Shown one piece after another: positions 4,905-5,234 of a stretch of 5,234 nt of DNA. Position numbers and translations under genes: made by a program. The stretch covers positions 1 through 5,234 of the forward strand of contig JAFWPT010000053.1 of assembly GCA_017509375.1 (NCBI GenBank). Direction: 5' to 3'. The DNA comes from Bacteroidales bacterium. Lineage in GTDB: Bacteria; Bacteroidota; Bacteroidia; Bacteroidales; UBA932. A model generated the notes under the pieces. It ran no database searches. It was not told the origin of the DNA and saw only the letters and a program-made list of their open reading frames with translations. How positions within the stretch are numbered: the first letter of the stretch is position 1; every line of letters begins with the position of its first letter.

Positions 4905-5234
4905 ATGGATACCACTAAAATTAATGCTGAACTCGAGCGCTTCAAAAAGGGCTTCCCTTGGCTCGATATTGTTTCTCCGGCAACTCCGGAACGCGGAATA
5001 GAGGTCCTCTCTCCCGAAGAAGCGGAGCGCGCCGAAACCTACTACGATGAAGCCGACATTGCTGGCCGCTGCAAATTTGTCCCCGCTTCAGGTGCCGCCT
5101 CCCGTATGTTCAAGGATATCTTCGCCGGCGCCGAAAATGAGAACGATGCCGTACGCAAACTGGCCTCCGAACTGGAGCGTTTCGCTTTCTACGACCCGGC
5201 AGTTTTCGGCAATGCTCCGTATGACCCTCGCACC
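4905..5234 (+). CDS. DUF4301-family protein, N-terminal 110 residues (partial)
   Basis: An open frame starts at the ATG two bases after the pdxB stop and runs without a stop to the window edge. The visible part has ELERFKKGFPWLDIVSPAT (9-27) and then KFVPASGAASRMFKDIF (57-73). I recognise this second stretch as the hallmark of the DUF4301 family, found mainly in Bacteroidota. The family is usually about 500 residues, so most of the protein lies outside the window. The N-terminus appears somewhat shorter than in relatives I recall, which carry about 15-20 more residues before the ERFKKGFP stretch. The glycine- and serine-rich SGAASRM loop followed by MFK could bind a phosphate or nucleotide, but no activity can be assigned from this fragment. 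It is co-directional and almost contiguous with pdxB, so it probably belongs to the recF operon. Confidence 0.8.
   Translation, partial: MDTTKINAELERFKKGFPWLDIVSPATPERGIEVLSPEEAERAETYYDEADIAGRCKFVPASGAASRMFKDIFAGAENENDAVRKLASELERFAFYDPAVFGNAPYDPRT

Overview
The window looks like a chromosomal housekeeping segment from a member of the Bacteroidales (phylum Bacteroidota). The reasons are the gene families (GSCFA-domain protein, the Bacteroidota-type membrane TPR protein, short DUF721 protein, PdxB with a short C-terminus, DUF4301 protein), the near absence of Shine-Dalgarno sequences, and several perfect TAnnTTTG boxes, the -7 element of Bacteroides-type promoters, in the intergenic gaps. Genus cannot be fixed from the sequence. 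No mobile element, CRISPR array, tRNA or rRNA was seen. Coding density is very high, and the longest gap between genes is 79 bases.

Layout. Positions 1-27 hold the first nine codons of a leftward gene that runs off the left edge and starts like a signal peptide. A compact divergent promoter region (about 22-66), built round a perfect 17-base palindrome, separates it from a rightward GSCFA-domain gene (61-906). This gene converges on a leftward two-gene operon: a membrane-anchored TPR protein (2363-1683) followed two bases later by yebC (1680-931). A good intrinsic-terminator structure for this leftward operon lies antisense inside the last codons of the GSCFA gene. The 79-base gap at 2364-2442 is a second divergent promoter region. 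It serves the TPR-yebC operon leftward and a rightward operon: recF (2443-3558), a DUF721/DciA-like gene (3539-3871), pdxB (3868-4902) and a DUF4301 gene (4905 to the right edge).

Function. The rightward operon combines DNA repair (RecF), probable replicative-helicase loading (DUF721/DciA family), a step of pyridoxal phosphate synthesis (PdxB) and a conserved protein of unknown role. Overlaps of 20 and 4 bases and a 2-base gap suggest coupled translation. The leftward operon joins a YfgM-like membrane TPR protein to YebC, a translation-related factor.

The gene content is ordinary and I see no new multi-gene defence or metabolic system. The most interesting signals are regulatory: two divergent promoter regions so tight that opposing polymerases probably exclude one another, recF with almost no room for a leader, and a terminator embedded in the neighbouring convergent gene.
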